Program-made: the position numbers and the translations under genes
The notes under the pieces: generated by a model
Seen by the model: the letters and a program-made list of their open reading frames with translations, nothing else
Told to the model about the DNA's origin: nothing
Database searches by the model: none
Part shown: positions 46,254 through 58,752 of the stretch, piece by piece
How the letters are laid out: every line of letters starts with the position of its first letter
How positions within the stretch are numbered: the first letter of the stretch is position 1
Source: Eucalyptus grandis
Lineage: Eukaryota > Streptophyta > Magnoliopsida > Myrtales > Myrtaceae
Assembly (NCBI RefSeq): GCF_016545825.1
Contig: NC_052622.1
Coordinates: 40,571,263-40,635,262, forward strand
Reading direction: 5' to 3'
Length of the DNA: 64,000 nucleotides

Positions 46254-48557
46254 CTAGGGGAAGCCTTTCTCCATGAGGCTTTCGATGTTGTCTCGAACAC
46301 TGACTTCCAAAGGAGTAAACGTAGCGCCCAAGCCTTCCACTTTTTCCCTTGATACCCTATAAGCCGACACAAGAGATCCGTTGCCTTCGCACCTGCATAC
46401 ATTCCAAATTATTCGGGCAAGTAGGTTAAGTCAATAAGGATGAAATATGACCTATTGGAGTGTTGCTCATAGGATAGAATGGACTTTTCTTGTGAAGTTG
46501 AAGAAAAATTAGGGACTAACCTTTCGGGGAGGTGCAGTGTAGGATAAAGCTTGCGCAAAAGCTTCAAGACATCGTGATGGTGAATGGTTTCTCCTACTAG
46601 ACAGTATCTGCCACTAGCTGACGGGTTTTCAAGAGCTAGGATATGCACGAGTGCAACATCCCTGACATCAACAAAAGCGAAATACTTGAAGGGAAGTTGA
46701 ACTCCTGCATTATATAAGCTTCGATTACTCTGTGAAATTAGAATAAGTGATGCGCTTTTCATTAGGAGAATCAGTAATCACATGCGGATTGTCTTTCTAT
46801 CACATACATAAAATGGGATTATGATTAATTGGTTGTTGATTATTCATCATCTGATTGACATGTGCTGCAAGAAATATTTCACTTCATGGCAAAAGACACA
46901 ATCGATATACTCTCATCAACATCAAAATAAATACCATTGATGAGGTTCGGTATAATCTCTGCTGAGAGATTGACAGTAGGCTGCAAGAGAGGGCCAATCA
47001 CATGTCCTGGATTTATCACGACCAGGTCGATCCCATTCTCGTTAGTGAAATCCCAAGCTGCCTTCTCCGCCAGGGTTTTGGAAAGCTGATACCAGAGCTG
47101 AAAAAGAGCAAAACCACATCACTGCTATGAAAGAACTCTTGCGCCACTCAGGGACTTAATTGACTCCAACCGGACACCAATTTGTTCTGCCTCATCTGCC
47201 ATTCCACAAAACCAACTTCTAAGGACTAGAGAACGTACTTATTCATGACAGATTACTTAAAATCTCATCCATGGGAAGCTTTCAAGGGATGCTCCTATGT
47301 TAGAAAAATTGGGTGCAAACACGTGTGAGAAAGCTCAAGGACTTAATCAAATAGGCAAAGAATAATCCAGTAAGGCGAGGGAGATAGACAGCTGACTCAC
47401 AGACCTTTGATTCCTCACAGATTGCCGGATTAGAGAACCATGTCTCATCGAGCACCACACCAGAGGTCAGGGGTCGTCCGGTGTACACAACTGCAGCCAT
47501 GGAGGATGTTATGACCACTCTCTTGATAGAAGGGAACTTTGCACATGCTCTGAGGACATTTAGTGTCCCTCTGACTGCGGGATCAACTAATTCGCTCTAC
47601 AATATGTAAGGAACGGAGTCCCATAAGAACGATCTTTTGTCAAGTCACCCAAAATTTACTAGAGCAATCTAATCTTTTGATTATTACCTGAAAGGGACAA
47701 AGGGAAACAAACTACAATTTCGAAAAATATAGAAACATTCCATCAACTGAAATGCATAGAAGAACAACAGACAGACCGCAGTACACAAGAACCTGGGGAT
47801 CAGAAGCTGAGAGGAGGACAGGTGATGCTGTATGAAAAACAGCTTCGCACCCATTGACAGCCGAGGCAAAGGACCCTTCCTCCAGCAAATCCGCTTTGAA
47901 TAAATGTAATCTCTCCTTAGCACCTTTGAGGGCTCGCAAGTGTTGCGTCTTCTTCAGATTATCTGTTTATGCACGTCAGCAAAAGGAAGTAGATTTAGTG
48001 CACAAAAAATGGTGAGAATTCACAATCAATTTTACAATACAATGACATCCGTGGATGAGAAGAGTGTGATTATCAAGTATTGATGCTGGCGTTGCACTTA
48101 ATTGAGGTTGAGGCGCAAAGCATGACCAAAACTTAACCTTAAGCCAGTTGGTTCAGGTTCTGCGAGAGATTTAGACATCTGTAGGGAATGGACTATGGAT
48201 GATATCTGGTCAGAGGCTCCTGAAGCATCACTAGCCACCAGGTACTCGATTGTGCATGCACACGAGCCCTTACACATACCCAGACGCGTAGATGCATGAG
48301 TGAGTTAATCCAAACGGTGAGAGATGATTACAAAAAGGCATATCTTGAGTGGTTCAACTAAGAAATCGATGTTTCATTCCATTTCACTCCTAAAATGAGC
48401 AGAGCGATAGAGAATGATAACAAAGTTCTAAAAATTTACCGGGATTGCGTACAGTCGCTTTGACTGTGTAGCCACGCTGAAGCAACAACTTCACAAGCCA
48501 GGAAGCGATGTAACCGGACCCTCCGGTCACGCACACCACCTTGTCCCCAGTACTCAT
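46254..48557 (-). CDS. CCR/DFR-superfamily reductase (phenylacetaldehyde reductase-like), 6 exons, 321 aa
   Basis: An NADPH-dependent extended SDR. Exons, in coding order: 48557-48440, 47962-47793, 47596-47405, 47097-46935, 46704-46521, 46392-46254. Junctions are GT-AG, phases agree, and the total is 966 nt, the usual length of the family. Visible: cofactor motif [20 protein letters not shown] (residues 10-29) and [21 protein letters not shown] (catalytic Ser near 128), and YQLSK (Tyr163, Lys167). [31 protein letters not shown] and a C-terminal [14 protein letters not shown] follow. The NWYCY signature of true cinnamoyl-CoA reductases is absent (here SKLWYQLSK), so a phenylacetaldehyde reductase- or CAD1-like enzyme is more likely than lignin CCR. 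No targeting peptide is seen; it is probably cytosolic. The frame is intact. Confidence 0.93.
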
Positions 48558-49635
48558 CTCTCCTCTCCTCTGCTCTCCTGGGAACTGAAATCTTGAATTG
48601 GGTCTTTGGATGGATGATAGTAAGTGCAACACATACATAAGGAAAAGGAAGTCTCTTTCATGGCAGGCAGAATACATTTAACTATTTTAAAGTTTATTTA
48701 ACAGACCGACGTGTTTGATGAGGCATTGACTTTTTGCTTGCGTTAACTCTACTATTAGAAGAATAGGACCCAAAAAAAAAAAAAAAAAAAAAACAAACAA
48801 AAACTAATATTAGGACACACGGGTGGGGAAACTTTCAATGACCACCTAATCTTTTAGTCTAAACTTTAACGGGTTATATTGAGGTCTATTGCTATGTTTG
48901 TTCAATATATTCTAATGAAGTATTTAAAGCTAGGATCTTCCCGAGGTGTACTAGACAATGTCTTGCTACATTGGCCTTTTTTCGTTTTGTTTAGTCATTA
49001 CGTATGGGATTTTTCTCATATCCATGTGTTAGCAGTAAGAAAGGTATACCGAATTAAAGAGTGGTGTTCATCGAATAGAAAAAAGCTCAACCGAGAATGG
49101 GAGATAACATAGACTCATAAGCCAATTCTCTCCTTTTGCAAGACTCGACGTATCTTAGGAAATGGATTGGGTGGTTTCTTTCCAAAACATTAGATCTGTG
49201 CTTGGCAAACTCAGTTTATGAAACCGTGTCGATCCAAAATAGGGTCTTCATGGGCAATTGGACATCATGAGGTATGCAATTGCTATGCCTGCGAGAAATC
49301 GTTAAGGATATATGTTACATAGAAATGTCTGTGTTTCAAGAAAAGTGACTCCTGATAAATTGCAATGTGTTACATAGAAATGTCTATGTGTTTCAAGAAA
49401 AATGACTCCTGATAAATCGCAACACTAGTTGATGCTTTGGTCATAGATGCTTTGGTGTCAGTTTGCCGATTAAACAATTTACCCTAAACTTCAGATATAA
49501 GCTTCATGAATTATTATAACTTGTGAATACCGTTGACTTTGTGAGGGCCTGCAGGGTGCAAGGCCCAAAGGTGGACGGTCCACACTAGGAAAGCCAGTTC
49601 TTTTGCCCACACCATATAAATTAGATAGCATCCCT
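48558..49635. other. Promoter side of the reductase and AT-rich spacer
   Basis: A 20-plus-A run is at about 48773-48793. No TATA box stands out. A 50-bp near-duplicate (GTTACATAGAAATGTCT...GACTCCTGATAAAT) occurs at about 49314-49360 and 49371-49415. Confidence 0.5.
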
Positions 49636-49788
49636 TGTCACGCCCCGATTTTTGAGCGCGCGCTCATCCCTCATTGGTCGATTAAAATTGTAACGTTTTA
49701 GGACGTATCGCCGATCCATTTATTTTAATACACATGCGAAAGCAGATAAACAATCCACAGACAATAACACTATGTGATAAGGAAGTAG
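49636..49788. mobile_element. Outer Ty3/gypsy-type LTR (copy B), first 153 bp
   Basis: It starts TGTCACGCCCCGATT, the terminal sequence of the LTR family seen three times here. It is broken by the solo LTR at 49789 and resumes at 53148. The last five bases, AGTAG, are the left target duplication. Confidence 0.85.
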
Positions 49789-52700
49789 TGTCATGCCCCG
49801 ATTCTCGGGCATGCACCCATCCCTCACTTGGTCGATTAATAGCGACATCCCAGGACGAATCATCGATCCTTCTTTTGATATACACATGAGGAAGCATATA
49901 AAATAATCCCCAAACAATAAAACAATGGAATAAAAAAGTAGGGCCAATTTTTTCATAAAATATATTTTTATAAGCACACAGATTTATACACAGAGAAGCC
50001 TACAAAAAGAAATCATCTTTCAACAAAAGGGGAATGTTCTAGAACTAGCTAGTCGACATGCTCACCGATTCTCCGGGCTTCACCTTCTGAACTTCGGGCC
50101 TCGGGTTCCTCATATCTTTCAACTAGGGGCCTAAAAATGGTTATACAATAACCAATAAGACAACTTATCAGCAAGTTTTACCCCCTAAGACTCGATTAGA
50201 AAGCCAATACAATCTAGAGGCTGCCTAAGCACAACACAAGATATATGACTTACCTTGGCCTCAGTTCCATCCTACAAATCAACGTTATTTATAGATGTCT
50301 TATATCACATCAATCAATCAATTCATAACATTAGATCAAATTATTGATCAATCGATCTAGTTGATTAAATGTAATCTCGACTCTTTCTTGGTTGGCTCAT
50401 CTCAATTACTCAAATTCAATACTGAATTACAGCTCAACGAGCACGGCCTAAATAGTCATCTTAAATATTCAAATTCAATGTTGAATTATAGCTCAGCGAG
50501 TACAGCCTAATAAAACTTTGTTGGTAATGCTGAATTATGGCTTAGAGGGCACGGCTTACTAATTCTTCGGTAATGTTGAATTATGGCTCAGTGGGAACGG
50601 CTTACTAATTCTTTGGCAGTTAATGTTGAATTACGGCTCAGTGGGCACAACCGATTCCAATTCGGTGGTAATGCTGAATTACGGCTTAGTGTGCACAACC
50701 GATTCCAAGTTCGGTGCTGGTGCTGAATTATGGCTCAGTGAGCACAACCTGGATTATGTGGTAACCTACGGTCCAACGAATATAACCGTACTTCGACAGT
50801 TTTCTTGATCTAACCCACAACGTCACACGATTATTCACCTATGGCCAACAACATTACACTTCTCAAATAAATTTCTAAATTAACACATTATCTTGGCCTA
50901 TTTTCCTCGGGTTAAGAGTACCCGTTAAAAATGATCATGTGTGGATATACGGTCGCCTTAGCCAAAATATAATAATTTCATTTTTTTAAACATCTCACTA
51001 GTTTCAACAACCCATAACATATTTTTGACGCTGTAAACCAACGCCCAGTAATTTTCCCACTAATTACCAAAATTAATTAATTTAGGAATAAAATTCTAAA
51101 ATCATAATTAATTCAATTAAGCACAATTCAACGCTCAAATAAATAAACAGATCACGCCTCATACTCAATATAAAATTCCAGTCGTCGCCTATCCCAAAGC
51201 CTAATTTTTGTAAAATAAATAAATAATTAAATAATAATAGAAATATTAAATAAATGCAATAAATCCAATTTAGGCCCGTAATGCCTAATTGGAAGCCGAA
51301 ACGGACCTGGAAAATTTCCGAGACTCGTTTAATAAATAATAGTCTACTTGCTAATATCACTAACCATTTGTCTAACATGCATCAATAATGTACTAATTTA
51401 ATTACTCTACTCTAATTCATCCACCTAATCACACTTAATTAAATCTAAACAACCCCTAAAAATCATTAGCCTACTAAGTAGGGATTAGTGAGTAAAACTC
51501 ACTTGTTTAATGAGCGGGTCAGTGCAAAACAACGAGAACGTCGCGGGGCTCAACTTTCCTCAAGGTGGGCTTAGCTTTCGGGGCCCAAAACCACCTCAAA
51601 ACAGGCCTTGAAGCTGTTGGAAACCCACTGCACTTTGCCTTTGTTTTGAGCTACAAAAGAGAGAAACAAAGTTGGTTTGACTTCTGCTTCTACTTGCTGG
51701 ACAGAGGAGAACCAATAGCTGAACGATGAGGAAATGGGCTGATCGGAGCTCTGGCGAGCGGGTGGTCAACAATTGATGGCTCTTGGGGGTCTATGGGGTT
51801 TTGTTGGAGGTTGGAATGGGTAAAGGAAGGGTTGGAATGAGAGAAAAATGAAGAAAAACGCGAAACAGGTGGACTAGCGGGCGGACCGACGGACTGGCTA
51901 TCGACGGCTTGTGGCGGCCGTACTAGACGGTCGGCGGCTCCGTTCGGAGCAAGGTCGGGCTCTTTGGAATGGTCTGCATGTGTTGGTCATGGTGATAGGT
52001 TGATCGTTGGCTAATTCATCTAGAAAGATCACTTTCAACTCAGATCTTTGGCGAAAGTTCAGTTGGAGTAGAAACCGACAGAAGAGAGAACGGAGGGGGA
52101 AAATGGTCTGGTGAGTGTGTGATGGTGGAGGGGAAGTGGCTGGCTACTTCCAGCGACTTCCTCTGGCCCCTAGGGGTTTGAACAGCAAGGATGGAGGAGA
52201 AGGAAGGCTAGCCGGTTGGCTTGGAGAGGAAGAGAGAGAGATGGAGGGGGCCACAAGCCATTTTTTTCCACAAGCTTGTCTCCTTGAACTTGTCCACCAA
52301 GCTTGGCTTCCTTGGCCCTCAATGAGCCACCAATGCTCCCTCTTGCAACCTTGAAATGTCCAAAGACCATAGGAAATGGGGGGCATACGAATTTGACATA
52401 ATTACTCTCAATTGGACACCCGTTCGTGCTTAATTCAATCCAATTCGGCCTCAACAAATCCAATTAGTACTTCACCGATCCATTTGGCATTTTTCCCCAC
52501 CCATACAATCCACTTGCTTCCCAAATTTGCGATAAAAAACGATCCATGTCTTTTTCTAAACAAAAACGGTCCTATGCAAACTTTTTCTCAAAAAGTCTCG
52601 GGTTGCAGAAAAATCTTCAATTTCTAAAATCGGATTCAAATCCGCGGTTAATTTCACTCAAGTGCGTTTTAGCATAACCCACTACTAGATAACTTTAAAT

Positions 52701-53142
52701 TTTTTTAGGGCAAATGACCCGTGGTGGATTTTCTTCAAGCCACAATGAACCCACTCGACACATTAGTGACTTTTAGTGGTTATGAAAATCTCAAGGTTTC
52801 AATTACGGGTACATGGTATCCAAAACAATAGAAAATCGGTCTAGTGCTGATCGACGAGAATTTTGTAATTAGGTAAAATCACCCATACTTTGATCACACA
52901 TCTCAGTTGAATCGACCTATCCCTCTTTGATCGATTTTGACAATGCCGTAATGACCTAACACGGTCGAGCATTTGACTTCTGGTTGAATTCTCAAGTCCA
53001 TTGCATTAAAATCTCTTAATGATTTCTCTAGATAGTCTAGTTATCTCACGAGTAATCGGTTCTAAGAATAGCATTATAGACGTGTCAATGAAAGGCCCGA
53101 TTTATTCAATTGAAAAAAGTATTGGAAATTCAGGATGTGACA
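49789..53142. mobile_element. Solo LTR (copy A), 3354 bp, Ty3/gypsy type
   Basis: It starts TGTCATGCCCCGATT and ends CAGGATGTGACA (TG...CA). It is flanked by the 5-bp duplication AGTAG at 49784-49788 and 53143-53147. No internal domain follows, so it is a solo LTR left by LTR-LTR recombination. It contains a tandem block of ~48-bp units at 50460-50800 (TGCTGAATTACGGCTCAG...). The orientation matches the 3' LTR of the gypsy element at 55745. Confidence 0.88.
50460..50800. repeat. Minisatellite inside LTR copy A
   Basis: At least six imperfect ~48-bp units of the type (T)GCTGAATTACGGCTCAGTG followed by GGCACAACCGATTCC and TTCGGTGGTAA. Related blocks lie in copy B (about 53626-53870) and, more diverged, copy C (about 56340-56610). 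Confidence 0.85.
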
Positions 53143-55069
53143 AGTAGGGCCTCAATTTTTCAAACAAAAACAAGTCTTTTATAAACAAATGGGTTTATTT
53201 ACACTACCATACTATTTATAAAAATATCAGCTTAACAAAAAGGGAACTGTCCTATGACCCTTTAGTCAGACATGTTCACCGATTCTTTGGTCTCCACCTT
53301 CCTAGACTTCGGGGCTTCTGGTCCTCCACCAACTCCATCTAAGGACTTGAAAATGGTTATATAATAACCAGTGAGACAATGTTTCAGTAAGTTCAACTCC
53401 TAAAACCTGACTAAGAAGAAAATACGCCCCAAGGGCTGCTTAAACACAAACATAGGTCGGCGGATTTACCTTTGCCTCTGTTCCTTCCTACAAGTCAGTA
53501 TATCTCATAGATACACAAATCACATCAACCAATCAATTCAATCAATCGATCACATCATCGATCAATCGACTCAGTCGATTACATGTCAACAAGACATTTC
53601 CCTAGTCATCTCAATTACTCAACCTCAACACTGAATTACGGCTCAGCGAGCATGGCTTACTAAAACTTCAGTGGTAAGTTAACTTACTGCTTAGCGGGTA
53701 CAGCTTACTAAATCTTTGGCGATTAATGCTGAATTATAGCCCAACGAGCACAACCGATTCCAAATTTGATGGTAATACTGAATTACGACTCATCGAGTAC
53801 AACCTAGATTAGGTGATAATGCTGAATTACGGCTTAGCAGGCACAACCGATTCCAAGTTCGGTGGTTTCCTTGATCTAACCCACAACATCACACAATTAT
53901 TCACCCACAGCCAACAACATTACATTTTTCAACTTGATTTCTCAATTAACAAGACATCTTGGCCCATATTCCTCATATTAAGGGTACCCGATAAAAATGA
54001 TCGTGTGTGGGTACATGGTTGGCTTTAGCCAAAATACAATAATTTTATTTCCATAAATCCCACCAATTTATATGGTCCATCAAAATATTTTTGGCACTGT
54101 AAATCGATGCATGATAATTTTTGAATCAATTACTGAAATTAAATGAATTTAAGAATAAATTCCAAAAACATAAATCATGTACAGCCATCACAAATTAGAG
54201 CTCAATTAAATATATGAATCACACCATTGCAATTAGCATAAATTTCTGGTCACCTAGGTTATCCCGATCTAATATTCGAAAAATAAATAAATAATTAAAT
54301 AATTACGAAAAATAATTATTAAATGCTTATAAATGCAACTTAGGCCCGTAAAGCCTAATTGGAAGCCGAGACGGGCCTGGAAAATTACTGAATCACTCTA
54401 ATTAAATACTAGAGTTTGTCTAGGCTCTAACTATACTAACTATCCATCTAACATTCATCAGTAATTAATTGAATTCACTAATCAAATCTAACTAACCACC
54501 TAATCATAGCTTAGTCTAAACTAATCAACCCTTAATCATCATTAACTTACTAAGCAAGGATTAGTGAGTTAAATTCACTCGATTAACGATTCGCTCGAAT
54601 CAAAACGACGGCAATGTGATGAGGAACGAAAAGCTCCAAAGTGGCGACGCCAGCGGGGCACAGATTGGGCCCGAAATTTGACCCGTAAAGCCTCACGGTG
54701 CTGTTGGATTTCCATGGCTATTGGGGTTGAACTGAATTGTTGGAAACATGAGGGTTGATTGGCGGGAGATCCCTTCGCAGATGTGAGGCAGCAATGGTAG
54801 AGAAACCAATGAAAAAGAAGCCGCCGAATTGGTTGAGAGGGGTGGTCGAACAAAAAAGAGAGAGATGGAGGGCTTGTGTGTTTGCCAAAAGGGGATGAAT
54901 GTGCAGCAAATGATAAAAGAAAAGAAAGAAAGAAAGAAAGAAAGAGGGAAAGGAGAGAGGGTGGTGTCAGCAACGTGGGGGAGAAGATAAAGAGGACTAA
55001 AAAGTCGAAGATAATGGGAGAGAAGTGAGACATGGCTGAGAGAGAGGGGACATCGGTTTGGGGGGGGGA

Positions 55070-55129
<60 letters not shown>

Positions 55130-55744
55130 ATGTGGGCAGCCGAAGGGAAAGGAAATAGAAAAATTAAAGAGAAAATCCTATAACTAAAAAAATGTTGGTC
55201 CCATTTGCTCTTATTTAATCTAATTTAGCCCCCCAAAAATCCCCATGCTAAAGCACTTGATCCTCACTTGCTTTCTTGCACCAAATTTCCCCCAAACAAC
55301 AAGTCCTGGTTAACAAAAATGGCCATTTCCTTCAATTCTGAATTATATTTCATTTTTCTCAGAATCTAATTTTCTGAACAACTTCCTTGATTGAGGTCCA
55401 ATTTGTTGAGGAAAAAGCCCATAAAATTCCTTTTCACTAATTCACTTACACCAGATGCTAAAAATCCCTTCAGATTGGCCAATCCAATTTTTTGTTTGTT
55501 TTTCGAATCGCCTGAATCGATTTTCCGTAAAAATCTCGAACTCTCCAAAAATTCCTCGAAAGATGAGTCGACGTTCCTAAAATTAATTGTGACATAACAG
55601 AATTTTCAATTTCTGAAATCATATTCAAATTCGTAGTTAATTTCAATTCGATGTGATTTTAGCAGGACATAGGTTACCGGGTAGCTTTCATAATTTTTTA
55701 GTGCAAATAATTCGTTGTCGATTTTCTTCGAGTTATAATGAACC
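53143..55744. mobile_element. Outer LTR copy B, resumed part
   Basis: It resumes directly after the right AGTAG with text parallel to LTR A from about 49937 onward (AGTAGGGCC..ATTTTTCA). It runs to AATGAACC, where LTR C begins. Compared with copy A it lacks the final ~395 bp. A pure (GA)n run of about 47 bp lies at 55075-55121. Confidence 0.82.
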
Positions 55745-58700
55745 TATCATGACCCGATCCTCAGGCACGCACACATTCTTTACCTTTGGTCGATTTTAAA
55801 AGCAATATCCAGGATGTATCGTGACAATTTTCATTTTAATATGCACATGCGGAAGCAATTATAATCCCAGACAATAAAACGATGAGATATAAAATTAGGG
55901 CCATATTTTTCATATTGAAATTCACAACCAAACTTTTATACAACCACACCTCAGTATTTTACCATACTATTCACGAAGGTCTAGTCTCACACTCAACCCC
56001 CTATAAACAGGGTTCACAAAGAGGATGGGATCATAGTCCTCATCCGAGTCGTACTTGGCTCCTCATTAGGGTCTTGAATGTTGTCCCACAATCGGGATGA
56101 GACTATGTCCCAGCAAGTTCTACCCCCTAAGACTCGATTAGTAAACCAATATGCTATCCGGGCTGCCCATGCACGCACGGGTCAGAAGACTTACCTTAGC
56201 CTTAAATTCCACCTGCATATTAGCATAGTTCAATAGGCACTTAAGCAATCACATCACAGATCGATATCTCGATCAATCGACCTAGTCGATTTAATGTCAA
56301 TCCGACCATTCCCTGACCATCTCCCTTATTCAGTCTCAAATCTTACTCACGGCTTCACGAGCACAGTCTACCACTTGCAACAAATTACGGCCTTATCACG
56401 TGACCCTTATCGGGTGGCAATTTACGGCCCAACTGGTGCGACTTCTGTTAGGTGGCAATTTACAGCCTAACGGGCACGACCTCTATCAGGTAGCAGGTTA
56501 CGGCCTTATCAGGCGCGACCCCTATCGGGTGACAATTTACGGGCCAACGGGCGCGACCGACTCCAATTCGGTGGCAAATCTCGGCCCCACTAGCATAGCC
56601 ATATCTTAACGGCTTTCGAGGTTTCACTCACAACCTTTCACAATCAAATTCTAATTGAATACCAACATTGATCAATTTTGGGATAAATCCCCACATACTC
56701 ATCAACTCACTAAATTTCCACAAATCAGTGCTCAAATAAATAAATAGACTGCACCACAACAATCAGCACATAATTTCAATCGTCGGCTATCCCAACCTAA
56801 TTTTCGAAAAATTAATAAATAAATACTAAAAATCCAATTTAGGCCCGTAATGCCCGATTGGAGCTCGAAACGGGTCGGGAAAAATGCCGAGATGCATTCA
56901 ATAAATATTAGAAGCTCTCTACTTGCTAATGACTAAGTCTAACCACTTAACATGCATCATTTAGTCACTAATTTAATTGTTGTAAACTAATTTAATCACC
57001 TAATTGCACTTAATTAAATCTAACCAACCCTTAAGCATAATTAGCAAACTAAGAAAGCATTAGTAAGCAAAACTCACTTGATTAAAAGCGGAGACTGGGT
57101 CACCGCGACGGCAACCGAAATCAAGCTTTCGACGACACAAGCGAGCCCGGACCGGGCCTTAAACTTGGCCCAACAAATCTTAGCCCAACGAGATTTGTTC
57201 TTGCTTTTGGGCTGGACCCAAGTTAGACTGGGCCTGATGAAGATGAGCTGGCTTCTTGGGCTCGAGATGGGCTAGACTAAGCTTGGGCTTCAAATTGCTG
57301 GATTGAGCTTGGCCAATTAACTTACGTGGACTGGACTGGGCTGTAGCTGAAGACCATGGTTTCAATGGGTTGGGCTGAGCAAGTTGCTGGCCTGGGTTGC
57401 ACGTTGAATTGAAGACTGCTGGACCAGATTTTGCTGGGCTTGAATGATTGAAAGCGTTAGGCTGAAGACACACCGCTGGAGTTGGGCCGACTGGAGTGGC
57501 CGGCTTCGCTGGCTGAACGGACGAGGAAAGTAGCTTCGCTGGCGTCTTCGAGGGGCGTCGTTGTAGGAGGACGCCGAAGCAGCAAAGAAACGTGGCACCT
57601 CCGAAGATGATGGAGCGAACGGGCTGGTTTTACTCTATGGTCAACAAAGTGGAAAGAATTTGCTGTTGTTGACCATGAAGTTGCAGGCTGTGGACGCGTG
57701 GATGCAGAAGGCAGTGGAGTCTTCGTTCGGCGTTGCTTTGTTGGCTTTGGGACCGAAGTTGAAGAAGCGAGGATTGAAGCTCGCTCGATGGTCTTCCACA
57801 CCGGTTTGTTGACCAGACACGGTGCAGACGCGGCCAAGTGGCAGCGTGAAGGAACTCGGCAGAGGCGTGCGTTGGAGAGTTGGAGGAATTCTGTGGGTTT
57901 TCGGTGGGATGGCAGAATGAACAAAATTGAAGTAGCTGCTGCCGTGAGGTGAGCAGTGAAGATGGAGTCAATATAGTGAGCGTAAAGTTGAGAATTTTGA
58001 CTCAAACGTAGCAGCTTCAGTGGGATTTTGGGCAGTTTGCTAGCGTTGTGGGGTCTTCGGTTGTCGAGAATGAACGAAAATGAAAGTACAGGGAGATGAA
58101 ATGAAACAGGGCAGCGAAATGGGAGCTCGGCCGAAGAAGAAAATGAAAGAAGATGAAACTGCAAGGAATGGGCAGAGACGTGCGAAGCTTGTTCGAGAAG
58201 TTGAGGCAGCCCCACTAGTCTTCAAGCTTATCTACTTGCTTTCCTCTAATACTTTCTCGTTTTTTTATTTCCATGAATTATCCACTTTGATAGCAAATGT
58301 TGCACCCCTATGCCTAGGTCCGAATTTCACTTTCTTAGCCTTAATTTCTTCACAAATTCTCCAAATCGAAGTCCAATTTCGATGAAGTAAAATCTCATTC
58401 CATTTTTTGCAAGTCTCTGACACTCAAAAGCTCGGCTTAGAAGTCCAAACTCAACGAAATTACTCTGAAGGACGGGGACGACATCCTATAATTGAACCGT
58501 AACATGCTCGAATGTCAAATTTTTTGAAACTGAATTGAATTTCATAGTTAAAATCGACTGAACGCAATTTTAGTCCAATCCAACCTATCGAGTAGCTTTT
58601 AGGGATTTTACCGCGGTTATATGCCTTAACAGCTTCACCCAATAGATTGGTTAACTCGTGAGTGATCAGCTCAGAGAAAAAAGGACTATAGGTGCGTTGG

Positions 58701-58752
58701 AGAAATGCCCATTTCATATATTCAGGACGGGGTCAAAATTCGGAATGTCACA
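55745..58752 (-). mobile_element. 3' LTR (copy C, 3008 bp) of a Ty3/gypsy element
   Basis: In element sense (minus) it starts TGTGACATTCC directly after a polypurine tract and ends GGATCGGGTCATGATA (the terminal CA has decayed to TA). The length of about 3 kb suits Del/Tekay-type chromovirus elements. Its 250-codon minus-strand ORF is non-coding LTR sequence. Confidence 0.85.

Noticed and set aside
57457..58215. 252-codon minus-strand ORF, the longest unassigned ORF
   Set aside because: Lies wholly within gypsy LTR copy C, has no recognisable domain and is Ser/Pro-rich in a way typical of shadow frames.
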